Both the position numbers and the translations under genes were made by a program. 64,000 bases of DNA, taken from contig CAXXWW010000011.1 in NCBI GenBank assembly GCA_963665215.2, forward strand, positions 1 through 64,000, given 5' to 3'. Numbering within the stretch: position 1 is the stretch's first letter; each line of letters begins with the position of its first letter. The notes under the pieces are model-generated. The model saw nothing but the letters and a program-made list of their open reading frames with translations. It had not been told where the DNA came from and did not search any database. Below are positions 46,967 to 55,109 of the stretch, one piece after another. The DNA comes from G963665215 sp963665215. GTDB taxonomy: Bacteria; Chloroflexota; Dehalococcoidia; Lucifugimonadales; CAUZJF01.

Positions 46967-47254
46967 AATCTATGTACCGGGGTCGGCCGGGACCAGCATG
47001 AGCCTGCGACGGGCGCCACAATGGCGCCAGCAGACTCGCCTTCTACCAGGCCGCAGGCACCTCAACAGTATAGTCGATGTGCCTGAGGTTGCTCCACTCG
47101 CGATGCCTGCCGGCGAGTGGTGCGGCGCCAGGCAATACGCTATATTAGATGCGGACCCGATCCCGATCGCGTCGCCGGCATTGGCCGCCGCTGGGTGGCA
47201 ATAGTTTCTGAATGACGCCCGCGCGCCTGCAGGTGCTGGGTCAAGGGGATGCTC

Positions 47255-47536
47255 ATGAAGAACCTGATCAGATGGAGGACTATCGCAACCGCGTTCACCG
47301 TGGCCACCGTGGTGTACGCTATCAAGACCAGGCAGTCGCACGGCCGGTTCTTGATAGTGCCCTACGAATTCCGGGTCCCAACGGTCCAGAGGATTCGGGA
47401 CAGGTTCTGGAACCCGGACGACGCGAGAATCATTACCCCACACATCTTCGGTGTTGGCTGGTCCCTGAACGTGTACCAGGTGGTGAAGCGGTTAAGAAGC
47501 GAGGGCTCCGAGACGCCCCCGGAGGCGCAAGCCTGA
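47255..47536 (+). CDS. Small DUF5808-like protein
   Basis: ATG 47255 with AAGGGG upstream (an ATG two codons earlier is too close to it). The 93 residues start with a membrane helix and end in a segment FWNPDDARIITPHIFGVGWS, like the DUF5808 core (asparagine-rich turn, then GxGWxxN). The function of the family is unknown. It lies just before a tRNA gene. Confidence 0.6.
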   Translation: MKNLIRWRTIATAFTVATVVYAIKTRQSHGRFLIVPYEFRVPTVQRIRDRFWNPDDARIITPHIFGVGWSLNVYQVVKRLRSEGSETPPEAQA

Positions 47537-47673
47537 CCAAGCGTCCATGGACCTATGATGGGCGTTGGCAGGCGCGGCCGCTGGTTGTTTCGGTGGAAGG
47601 CTCAGTCCTGGGCACGGTAGAGTCAGGCCTGCCCGCGTCGCGGGGCATTCCCGCCAGCCCGGCTCACGGTCGA

Positions 47674-47747
47674 TGCCCGGTGGTGTAGTGGTAGCACACG
47701 GGACTTTGGATCCCATGACCCAGGTTCGAATCCTGGCCGGGCAGCCA
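47674..47747 (+). tRNA. trnQ: tRNA-Gln (anticodon UUG)
   Basis: TGCCCGG pairs with CCGGGCA at the acceptor; the D arm is GTG/CAC; the anticodon loop CTTTGGA has TTG at 47706-47708; the T arm is CCAGG-TTCGAAT-CCTGG. CCA is encoded (47745-47747). The anticodon stem has a possible mismatch at its outer pair. Confidence 0.9.
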
Positions 47748-48220
47748 TCCGCTTAATGCCTGTATAGACGGGCTCCTGGGCATTGCCAAGAACTGTCTGT
47801 ATTGGCTAATTCCTGGTGTTTCGCCCACCCTTGCCCACTAACTTGAAATACTCGGCTCTCAGGCCTGGGGGTTAGTGATGAATGGTGGCTGGTGCTGGTA
47901 GGTAATGGGGTACCGGCAGGGCTTAGCGATTGGAGGAGAGGGTATTAGCCCGAATCCACCGAAGGACACCGATGGACGGCGTGAGGAAAGCGGAAGGGGG
48001 GTGAGGGAGCTACAGGGGAAATAGCCTGGGTTCCATTTGGGGTAGGGAGGTTGGCGGACGGTCTTCATCGCCGCACAGGGGCCCCTATGGCCGTCTGCGG
48101 GAGCTGCGATGCGCGGGATGGCGAGAGAATACGCAGCAGGGAACTCTCTCGGACCGGGCTGGCACGAGTCTGCGGGGATCTTCGGTTGTCCGGTGGGTGG
48201 GTCGGTCGCCGACGGTGCCG
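47748..48220. other. Intergenic region and left arm of IS1380-b
   Basis: 47748-47948 shows no gene. From 47949 it is the left part of IS1380-b. A tRNA next to insertion sequences is a common site for integration, but no attachment-site repeat was found here. Confidence 0.45.
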
Positions 48221-49668
48221 TCAGGCCGGGAGTGGAATGGCTCGCAGCCGGGCCAAGGCGCGGCTGAACTTCTCAGCCCAAGGCCAGCGATCCGGAAGAT
48301 GCAGGGTCAACCGGCGTGCCGAGCGGGTGAGCCGTCCGGCCAGGGAGAAGAACCGCCGCCGTAGGGTCTTGGTGGTGGCTATCCGCTCTCCCAGACCGAT
48401 CCGCGCCGTCCAGCGGGCCAGGTTGTGGGCCATCGTCTGGACGGCCAGCCAGGCGCCGTTGGCGGCGAAGCGGCCCGAGGGGAGACGGTTCAGCCCGACG
48501 CCGTACTTGAGGTCGCGTATGGCATTCTCGATCTCGGCGTGGCGGCGATGGTCAGCCTCCAGTTCGAGCAACTCCCCGTCCCGGTCGGTGATGAAGCCAT
48601 GATAGCTGTATTTGGCGAAGAGGGCCAGTTGGGAACCGGGCGTCGGCTTCACCCGCCGGACGATGAGCCGTACCGGCGCGGCGTCCGCCTCGGCCTGGAA
48701 GGGGGTGCAGGTGGTCTCGGCCACATCGGCGGCGCCGTCCATCCAGTAAGGAATCGGCGTCCAGGCATCTTCGGGTATCGCCTCGATGAGATTGTGCAGG
48801 CTTTTGTGCTGGCGGATGGTGATGGAGAAGCGGACATCCATCTTGCGGCAGACGGATACCACGCCATGAGTGTAGAACCCGCTGTCGGCCCGTAGCGTGA
48901 GTCGTCCGTTGGCCCCGGCGTAGCGCACCCGTCCCACCGTCTCCCGCAGGAAGTGGGCGGCGCCGCGGGCGGTGTTGGCCCGGCCCTCGCGCAGCCGGGA
49001 CATCAGCACGTCTCCGGTGCCGGCGGCGATGGCCAGCAGCGGGTGGTAGCCCCGCTTGCCGGTATAGCCGTGGTGGCGGGCGCCCTCCTTGGCCAGTCCG
49101 TAGGTCTCGCAGATGGTGGAGTCCAGGTCAATGGTCAGGGGCCCGTCGCCGGGTCCCGCCCCGGCCTGCCAAGCCCGGGCCAGCAACTCGCGGCTCACCC
49201 GGTCGAGTTGACGGACGTGGCCCCACCGGAAGCTGCGCAGGAAGGTGCCCAGGGTGGATGGCGCCTTGAGAGTGCCGCCCAGGGTGCAGGCCGTCCCCCC
49301 GGTGCGCAACACATCGGCGTCGTCAATGCAGTCGCCCCCAGCCAGCGCAGACGCCACCAGCGTCATCATCTTGTCGCTCGTGTTCGCCCGCCCCGGGGCA
49401 TCGCCCAGGTCGAGGCGCTGCCGGACGAGTTCGGGCAGGCCGAGGTGCCGCGCCAGGGTGGCCGGAAGGAGCAGCCCGGCATTGGCCACCAAGCGGCGGT
49501 CGTCGAAGGTGATTTGGATCCGGTCGGGGTGGTTGCGTGGCAGCATCTACTGGGTGCTCCTTTTCCGGGGCCGTTTTTTTGCTACAAAACCATTATCCCA
49601 GAAGCACAGGAGCACCTTCTTGCCGCCTCAGGACGCTAACCCGACGCCCTCCTTCGGTGGATTCGGGT
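47949..49668 (-). mobile_element. IS1380-family element b
   Basis: Terminal repeats CCCGAATCCACCGAAGGA (47949) and its reverse complement TCCTTCGGTGGATTCGGG (49650). TTAG flanks both ends (47945-47948 and 49669-49672), which is the family's usual 4-base duplication length. The right side is embedded in the IS1380-a second copy, but the matching remainder of that copy is not found on the left. Confidence 0.75.
48221..49546 (-). CDS. IS1380-family transposase (element b)
   Basis: 441 residues, only distantly related to element a's transposase. Catalytic settings: TIDLDSTICETYG, LTLRADSGFYT and IENAIRDLKYGVGLNRLPSG. The coding sequence is intact with ATG 49546; a T7 run lies just upstream. Confidence 0.88.
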   Translation of the reverse strand: MLPRNHPDRIQITFDDRRLVANAGLLLPATLARHLGLPELVRQRLDLGDAPGRANTSDKMMTLVASALAGGDCIDDADVLRTGGTACTLGGTLKAPSTLGTFLRSFRWGHVRQLDRVSRELLARAWQAGAGPGDGPLTIDLDSTICETYGLAKEGARHHGYTGKRGYHPLLAIAAGTGDVLMSRLREGRANTARGAAHFLRETVGRVRYAGANGRLTLRADSGFYTHGVVSVCRKMDVRFSITIRQHKSLHNLIEAIPEDAWTPIPYWMDGAADVAETTCTPFQAEADAAPVRLIVRRVKPTPGSQLALFAKYSYHGFITDRDGELLELEADHRRHAEIENAIRDLKYGVGLNRLPSGRFAANGAWLAVQTMAHNLARWTARIGLGERIATTKTLRRRFFSLAGRLTRSARRLTLHLPDRWPWAEKFSRALARLRAIPLPA

Positions 49669-50026
49669 TTAGGCGGCCTGCCCACGGGCCGCTTCAGCAG
49701 GTGCCGGATGTTTCCTTGTAATACCTCGTTGGCCGGAAGCCGCATAGCGTAGCCAGTGTCCCTTGACTCCAGGTACTCGTACACCTCGGGCTTGGCAAAG
49801 GCAGCATCGGCCCGGAACAGCAGCCGGACTCCTTTCTCCTGGTATCGCTTCACGACTGGCTCCAGAACCTCCCGCCACCGCTCAGCGCTGTGGACGTTGC
49901 CCGGGCGAAGCATTGCACCTTCGCAATCTCCGAAATGGTTGAACAGGAAGAGCGGGTGATAACATACGGACTCGAAGTGGCCGTTGTAGGCGACTCCCTC
50001 TTGCTGCCCATGCACCGGGCTTTCAG
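49669..50026 (-). pseudogene. IS1380-a copy 2, C-terminal middle part of transposase
   Basis: Reads SPVHGQQEGVAYNGHFESVC to LLKRPVGRPPK in agreement with element a, then breaks off at IS1380-b. It continues on the other side of the IS256 composite at 53015. Its last bases before IS256 (GCTTTCAG at 50019-50026) are the target duplication. Confidence 0.85.
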
Positions 50027-51394
50027 GAGGTATCTTCAAAAAGTGTGTAAACAGTCAGGCGGTGTACCCTCTCTCTGAACAACACGGGCTCGCGGCCCAA
50101 GAGAGGAGATAGACCGCCCATGAGGAAGGAAAGCACTGAGAGTAGGTCGGAGTCAAGGCCGGAGTGGGAGCAGTTGGAGGATTGGGTGCGAAGCCAGGTC
50201 CAGAGGCTGATCCAGGAGTTGCTGGAGGAGGAGGTGACGGCGTTTCTGGGAAGGGCGAAGTCGGCGCTCAGATCCGACTCGGACTCAGATACCGGCTATC
50301 GGAACGGATACGGCAGAGCCCGGAGGCTTACGCTGAGTTCGGGAACGATACAGCTGAGGCGGCCGCGAGTCCGCGATACCGAGGAGCAGTTCGAGAGCCG
50401 GCTGCTGCCGCTGTTCGTCAACAGGACCAGGAAGGTTGCTGAGTTGATCCCCGAGCTGTACCTGCACGGTCTATCCGAAGGCGACTTCGATCTGGCTTTG
50501 CGGGGGCTGCTGGGAGAGGACGCACCGGTATCGGCGAGCACGGTGGCCCGGTTGAAGGATAAGTGGAACGATGAGCTTGCCCAATGGCGCAGCCGGCCCC
50601 TCGATGACCTGGAAGTGGTCTACATGTGGGTGGATGGAGTCTACGTCAAGGCTGGTCTTGAGAAGGAGAAGGCGGCGGTACTGGTGGTGATGGCGGCCCT
50701 GAGCGACGGGAGCAAGGTGGTGGTGAGCGCTGTTCCCGGATACAGGGAGTCCACAGAGAACTGGTCCGAGGTGCTCAGGGACATCAAGCGCCGGGGCTTG
50801 AGCTGCCCGAGGCTGGTGGTTGGAGACGGACACCTGGGCATCTGGGGAGCTCTGCGCAACGTCTATCCGCAGGCGGCAGAGCAACGCTGCTGGAACCACA
50901 AGATCGTAAACGTGCTCGCCAAGCTTCCAAAGCGACAACAGGACCAGGCCAAGCTCATGCTGGGTACTATCCCCTACGCGCCGACTCGGACAGAGGCTGA
51001 GCGGCTCAGGACGGTGTTCACCAGGTGGTGCGGCGACCATTCCTACGAGGCGGCCTCAGAGGCCTTGGAGCGGGACTGGGACCGCATGGTCACCTTCTAT
51101 GACTTCCCAAAGGAGCACTGGGGGCACCTTCGCACGACGAACCCGGTAGAATCACCCTTCGCGGCCCTCAGGCTTCGGACCGATGCCGCCAAGCGCTACA
51201 AGAGGGTCGATCGGGCGATAGCGGTGATCTGGAAAATGTTGATGGTCGCCGAACAGCGCTTCAGGCGTCTGAAGGCCCCTGAGTTGATCGAAGACGTCTA
51301 TCTCGGTGCACAGTATGCGGATGGAATCGCCATTGAATCAACGGCTGAGAAGGTCGCCGCCTGATGTCGTTTACACACCTATTGACGTAACCTC
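50027..51394 (+). mobile_element. IS256-family element, copy D (left arm of composite)
   Basis: 1,368 bases with normal ends, in opposite orientation to A and C. Its right flank (GGCTCTGTT) does not match its left flank, so it did not insert alone; the left flank matches the far side of copy E. Confidence 0.93.
50120..51364 (+). CDS. IS256 transposase, copy D
   Basis: 414 residues differing from copy A by Gly for Arg at LMLGTIPYAP. All catalytic residues are present. The 5' leader also has a single base change (GCGGCCC rather than GAGGCCC). Confidence 0.93.
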   Translation: MRKESTESRSESRPEWEQLEDWVRSQVQRLIQELLEEEVTAFLGRAKSALRSDSDSDTGYRNGYGRARRLTLSSGTIQLRRPRVRDTEEQFESRLLPLFVNRTRKVAELIPELYLHGLSEGDFDLALRGLLGEDAPVSASTVARLKDKWNDELAQWRSRPLDDLEVVYMWVDGVYVKAGLEKEKAAVLVVMAALSDGSKVVVSAVPGYRESTENWSEVLRDIKRRGLSCPRLVVGDGHLGIWGALRNVYPQAAEQRCWNHKIVNVLAKLPKRQQDQAKLMLGTIPYAPTRTEAERLRTVFTRWCGDHSYEAASEALERDWDRMVTFYDFPKEHWGHLRTTNPVESPFAALRLRTDAAKRYKRVDRAIAVIWKMLMVAEQRFRRLKAPELIEDVYLGAQYADGIAIESTAEKVAA

Positions 51395-51406
51395 GGCTCT
51401 GTTCAT

Positions 51407-51431
51407 CCCTTCGACAAGTCTCAGGACAGGC
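51407..51431. repeat. Interspersed repeat R1, copy 3
   Basis: CCCTTCGACAAGTCTCAGG then ACAGGC, one base longer than copy 1. It marks the 5' break of the IS1380 fragment. Confidence 0.6.
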
Positions 51432-51607
51432 CTGGCCTACAACCTGGGAAACTTCCTGCGCAGATTATGTCTGCCCAACGCGGTCAAGCACTGGTCATTA
51501 CGCAGTGTCCAGATCAAGCTCATCAAGATCGGGGCACGGCTGGTGCGCCACGCCCGGCGGCTGGTGTTCCAGCTCGCTGAGGTGGCTGTGCCTCGGGATG
51601 TGTTCCG

Positions 51608-51627
51608 GTCCGCCTAAGGCGGATTGG
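51608..51627. repeat. Short palindromic repeat R2, copy 2
   Basis: TCCGCCTAAGGCGGATTGG, near-identical to 39376-39395. It lies within an IS1380 gene fragment and creates a stop codon there. Confidence 0.6.
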
Positions 51628-51646
51628 CGCATATCGGCGGGCTCCA

Positions 51647-53014
51647 GAGGTATCTTCAAAAAGTGTGTAAACAGTCAGGCGGTGTACCCTCTCTCTGAAC
51701 AACACGGGCTCGAGGCCCAAGAGAGGAGATAGACCGCCCATGAGGAAGGAAAGCACTGAGAGTAGGTCGGAGTCAAGGCCGGAGTGGGAGCAGTTGGAGG
51801 ATTGGGTGCGAAGCCAGGTCCAGAGGCTGATCCAGGAGTTGCTGGAGGAGGAAGTGACGGCGTTTCTGGGAAGGGCGAAGTCGGCGCTCAGATCCGACTC
51901 GGACAACGATACCGGCTATCGGAACGGATACGGCAGAGCCCGGAGGCTTACGCTGAGTTCGGGAACGATACAGCTGAGGCGGCCGCGAGTCCGCGATACC
52001 GAGGAGCAGTTCGAGAGCCGGCTGCTGCCGCTGTTCGTCAACAGGACCAGGAAGGTTGCTGAGTTGATCCCCGAGCTGTACCTGCACGGTCTATCCGAAG
52101 GCGACTTCGATCTGGCTTTGCGGGGGCTGCTGGGAGAGGACGCACCGGTATCGGCGAGCACGGTGGCCCGGTTGAAGGATAAGTGGAACGATGAGCTTGC
52201 CCAATGGCGCAGCCGGCCCCTCGATGACCTGGAAGTGGTCTACATGTGGGTGGATGGAGTCTACGTCAAGGCTGGTCTTGAGAAGGAGAAGGCGGCGGTA
52301 CTGGTGGTGATGGCGGCCCTGAGCGACGGGAGCAAGGTGGTGGTGAGCGCTGTTCCTGGATACAGGGAGTCCACAGAGAACTGGTCCGAGGTGCTCAGGG
52401 ACATCAAGCGCCGGGGCTTGAGCTGCCCGAGGCTGGTGGTTGGAGACGGACACCTGGGCATCTGGGGAGCTCTGCGCAACGTCTATCCGCAGGCGGCAGA
52501 GCAACGCTGCTGGAACCACAAGATCGTAAACGTGCTCGCCAAGCTTCCAAAGCGACAACAGGACCAGGCCAAGCTCATGCTGCGTACTATCCCCTACGCG
52601 CCGACTCGGACAGAGGCTGAGCGGCTCAGGACGGTGTTCACCAGGTGGTGCGGCGACCATTCCTACGAGGCGGCCTCAGAGGCCTTAGAGCGGGACTGGG
52701 ACCGCATGGTCACCTTCTATGACTTCCCAAAGGAGCACTGGGGGCACCTTCGCACGACGAACCCGGTAGAATCACCCTTCGCGGCCCTCAGGCTTCGGAC
52801 CGATGCCGCCAAGCGCTACAAGAGGGTCGATCGGGCGATAGCGGTGATCTGGAAAATGTTGATGGTCGCCGAACAGCGCTTCAGGCGTCTGAAGGCCCCT
52901 GAGTTGATCGAAGACGTCTATCTCGGTGCACAGTATGCGGATGGAATCGCCATTGAATCAACGGCTGAGAAGGTCGCCGCCTGATGTCGTTTACACACCT
53001 ATTGACGTAACCTC
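51647..53014 (+). mobile_element. IS256-family element, copy E (right arm of composite)
   Basis: 1,368 bases with normal ends. GCTTTCAG follows at 53015-53022 and precedes copy D at 50019-50026, so D, cargo and E together are flanked by one target duplication. Confidence 0.95.
51740..52984 (+). CDS. IS256 transposase, copy E
   Basis: 414 residues, with Asn for Asp in the serine-aspartate stretch near residue 55 (SDNDTGYR) relative to the other copies. Catalytic residues are present. Confidence 0.94.
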   Translation: MRKESTESRSESRPEWEQLEDWVRSQVQRLIQELLEEEVTAFLGRAKSALRSDSDNDTGYRNGYGRARRLTLSSGTIQLRRPRVRDTEEQFESRLLPLFVNRTRKVAELIPELYLHGLSEGDFDLALRGLLGEDAPVSASTVARLKDKWNDELAQWRSRPLDDLEVVYMWVDGVYVKAGLEKEKAAVLVVMAALSDGSKVVVSAVPGYRESTENWSEVLRDIKRRGLSCPRLVVGDGHLGIWGALRNVYPQAAEQRCWNHKIVNVLAKLPKRQQDQAKLMLRTIPYAPTRTEAERLRTVFTRWCGDHSYEAASEALERDWDRMVTFYDFPKEHWGHLRTTNPVESPFAALRLRTDAAKRYKRVDRAIAVIWKMLMVAEQRFRRLKAPELIEDVYLGAQYADGIAIESTAEKVAA

Positions 53015-53494
53015 GCTTTCAGAGCTGTCCATGTCTAGGATAACTCGCTGGTGAGATGTCTGGGCCATGGCCCTGTCCACCCACTCAACATTCAGGCGCG
53101 CAAGCCCATCCAGGTTCTCCTCTTCGGTTAACACCTCAGTCTCAAATCGGCTCATAGTGTTGGTGCTGGCTGCCTGCTTATCAGTACCTTGCCACCCGAC
53201 GATGACACGCATAGCCGGGTCTTGGGCAAGCCGTTCAGCGTCGTTGGTGTCCTCGTAGCCAGCGAGACGGCTATACACCGATTGTCTGAGCAAGGGCAAC
53301 AGCCGGTGTTGCACATTGCGGCCGGTGCGGCTTTCATGGATATAATCGTTGGTTGTCTCTGTGAGCCCCAGAGCGGCATCAAGCTCGTGGCATGCCAGGA
53401 GTCCGGCGTCCGAGGTGATGGTAGCGCCACGAAAATCCAGGCGGACTCTGCGGTCGAATTGGAGCTTCAAAGGGGTGTCGGAGCTTTCACCCAT
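53015..53494 (-). pseudogene. IS1380-a copy 2, N-terminal part of transposase
   Basis: From ATG 53494 the frame matches element a copy 1 for about 160 residues through ILDMDSSES, with a few substitutions, and then meets IS256 copy E. The rest of the gene is at 49669-50026. The leader to 53651 (CCCACATTT on the other strand) is also intact. Confidence 0.88.
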
Positions 53495-53690
53495 TGGGTG
53501 CCTCCAGCGAGATTGCGGTATCCAGAACTAGACCCGCTAGCTCGGCCAGTCTAGCACCCACACTGCCCATAATGCCCAGGTATGCGGCTCAAATAGGCAG
53601 CACTCTTACCGGATTACGACGCACCCACGCGCCTGATCTGGGAAATGTGGGCTTAGAGCCTCTAACAATACTAATGGAGAATGGGGGAGT
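53495..53690. other. Leader and terminus of IS1380-a copy 2, then a short gap
   Basis: 53495-53651 is the IS1380-a 5' end shared with 31797-31953. The remaining 39 bases lead into hairpin R3. Confidence 0.6.
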
Positions 53691-53713
53691 CCAGAGGGGG
53701 CTTCCCCCTCTGG
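53691..53713. repeat. Hairpin repeat R3, copy 1
   Basis: CCAGAGGGGG, CTT, CCCCCTCTGG: a perfect 10-base stem. The preceding GGGGGAG and the loop type recur in inverse orientation at 55053-55083, on the far side of the IS481. Confidence 0.7.
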
Positions 53714-53716
53714 TGG

Positions 53717-55002
53717 TGTATAGACCGGGGACATAGCTTACACATGTTCGGGGACATGGTGGACACCATAATAGGCATGACTTCATTACAAGGAGGTGGT
53801 CATGCCATGGAAGGAGATGTCCGTTATGTCTCAGAGGAGAGAGTTCGTGGAGCTGGCGCAGGCTGAAGGCACCAACAAAAGGGGCCTTTGCCGTCGCTTC
53901 GGGATCAGCCCTACGACTGGATACAAGTGGCTTGGGCGTTTCCGTGAAGGGAGCGAGGCAGGCCTGGTCGAGCTGCCGCGGCGGCCTCACTACTCGCCTG
54001 CACGTACCCCATCGCAGGTTGAGCAGGCGGTGCTGTCTGCCCGTGCGGCCCATCCGGCCTGGGGAGCTCGTAAGCTGCGACGGTGGCTTTTGGACCGCAG
54101 GGATGTGTTTGAGGCGGACATGCCGGCCCCCAGTACTATCACGGCGATCTTGCGTCGTCATGGCCGCATTGACCCCGCCGAGGGGCCCAAGCACCGTTCC
54201 TGGCAGCGATTTGAACACCAGGCACCCAACGACCTGTGGCAGATGGACTTCAAAGGCCACTTCCCCCTTACCCGAGGACGCTGCCACCCTCTGACTGTTC
54301 TGGACGATCACTCTCGGTTTGCCTTGGGGCTGCAGGCCTGCGGTAACGAGCAGGGAGAGATGGTGCAACAGCGCCTGACGGCTATCTTCCGGCGCTACGG
54401 CCTGCCCAACACAATGTTGATGGACAATGGCTCCCCGTGGGGCCATGACCAAGACCACCCCTACACACCTTTTACAGTCTGGCTGCTGAGGTTGGGCATC
54501 GGAGTCAGTCATGGACGCCCTTATCACCCTCAGACACAGGGAAAAGATGAGCGCTTCCACCGAACCATGACCGTTGAAGTGCTGCAGGGGAGCAGCTTCA
54601 CTGATCTGGCGCACTGCCAGAGAGCCTTCGACCTGTGGCGGGACATCTACAACTTGGAGCGGCCCCATGACGCCCTTGACCTTGCTACTCCGGCCACCAA
54701 GTACCAAGTGAGCCAAAGACTGTTTCCCGAGGTCCTTCCACCCTTGGAGTACGAACCAACCGACCTGGTACGCCGTGTTCACGACAAAGGTAGGCTCCAG
54801 TTGTTTGGCCGTATCTTCAAGGTACCTAAGGCCTTCAAGGGCATGCCAGTGGCTATTCGGCCGACAACTGACGATGGAGTCTGGAACGTCTTCTTCGCCA
54901 CTCATCAAATCGCCCAGCTTGACCTCAGGCACGATGCCTAACATACTCAAATGTGTCCACCATGTCTCCGAACACCCGTCCACCATGTGTCCGGTCCATA
55001 CA
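53717..55002 (+). mobile_element. IS481-family element
   Basis: Long imperfect inverted ends: TGTATAGACCGGGGACATAG on the left and TGTATGGACCGGACACATGG (inward from the right), followed on both sides by GTTCGGxGACATGGTGGACA. No clear target duplication. Confidence 0.8.
53802..54941 (+). CDS. IS481-family transposase
   Basis: ATG 53802 with AGGAGG at 53791-53796. The 379 residues contain an HTH (NKRGLCRRFGISPTTGYKWL) and the integrase core: LWQMDFKGHFPL (Asp), TMLMDNGSPWGHD (Asp), GKDERFHRTMTVEVLQ (Glu), then NLERPHDALDLATPATKY, typical of IS481. A C-terminal beta region follows. Confidence 0.92.
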   Translation: MPWKEMSVMSQRREFVELAQAEGTNKRGLCRRFGISPTTGYKWLGRFREGSEAGLVELPRRPHYSPARTPSQVEQAVLSARAAHPAWGARKLRRWLLDRRDVFEADMPAPSTITAILRRHGRIDPAEGPKHRSWQRFEHQAPNDLWQMDFKGHFPLTRGRCHPLTVLDDHSRFALGLQACGNEQGEMVQQRLTAIFRRYGLPNTMLMDNGSPWGHDQDHPYTPFTVWLLRLGIGVSHGRPYHPQTQGKDERFHRTMTVEVLQGSSFTDLAHCQRAFDLWRDIYNLERPHDALDLATPATKYQVSQRLFPEVLPPLEYEPTDLVRRVHDKGRLQLFGRIFKVPKAFKGMPVAIRPTTDDGVWNVFFATHQIAQLDLRHDA

Positions 55003-55052
55003 TGGCCAGGAAGGGGGAAGAAATTGCATCTGAGGGCCACCCTCAGGCTCCC
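55003..55052. other. Short gap beside R3, no gene
   Basis: Contains an imperfect inverted repeat GAGGGCCACCCTC at 55032-55044. Nothing else identified. Confidence 0.4.
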
Positions 55053-55083
55053 GGCAAAGGGGCTTCGCCCCTCTGCACTCCCC
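55053..55083. repeat. Hairpin repeat R3, copy 2 (inverted)
   Basis: AGGGGCTTCGCCCCT with GGGGAGTGCAG on the other strand, the inverse of copy 1 at 53691. The two copies enclose the IS481. Confidence 0.6.
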
Positions 55084-55109
55084 ATATTTCATCAGTCCGC
55101 TAGACAAGA

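Larger units (their letters stand above)
51395..51646 (+). pseudogene. Cargo of the IS256 composite: fragment of a third IS1380 transposase
   Basis: From 51432 it reads LAYNLGNFLRRLCLPNAVKH to EVAVPRDVFRSA, the C-terminus of an IS1380-a-like protein but diverged from copies 1 and 2. It begins right after repeat R1 (51407-51431) and ends in repeat R2 (51608-51627), which supplies the TAA stop. After R2 the sequence GLAHIGGLQ still matches the lost tail. The cargo has no accessory gene. Confidence 0.75.

Noticed and set aside
47674..47947. The tRNA-Gln gene as an integration site with an attachment repeat
   Set aside because: No repeat of the tRNA 3' end was found in the window, and the neighbours are IS elements that do not use tRNA sites.
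53584..55085. A long minus-strand frame opposite the IS481 transposase
   Set aside because: It is the shadow of the transposase on the other strand, lacks a ribosome binding site and matches no family.
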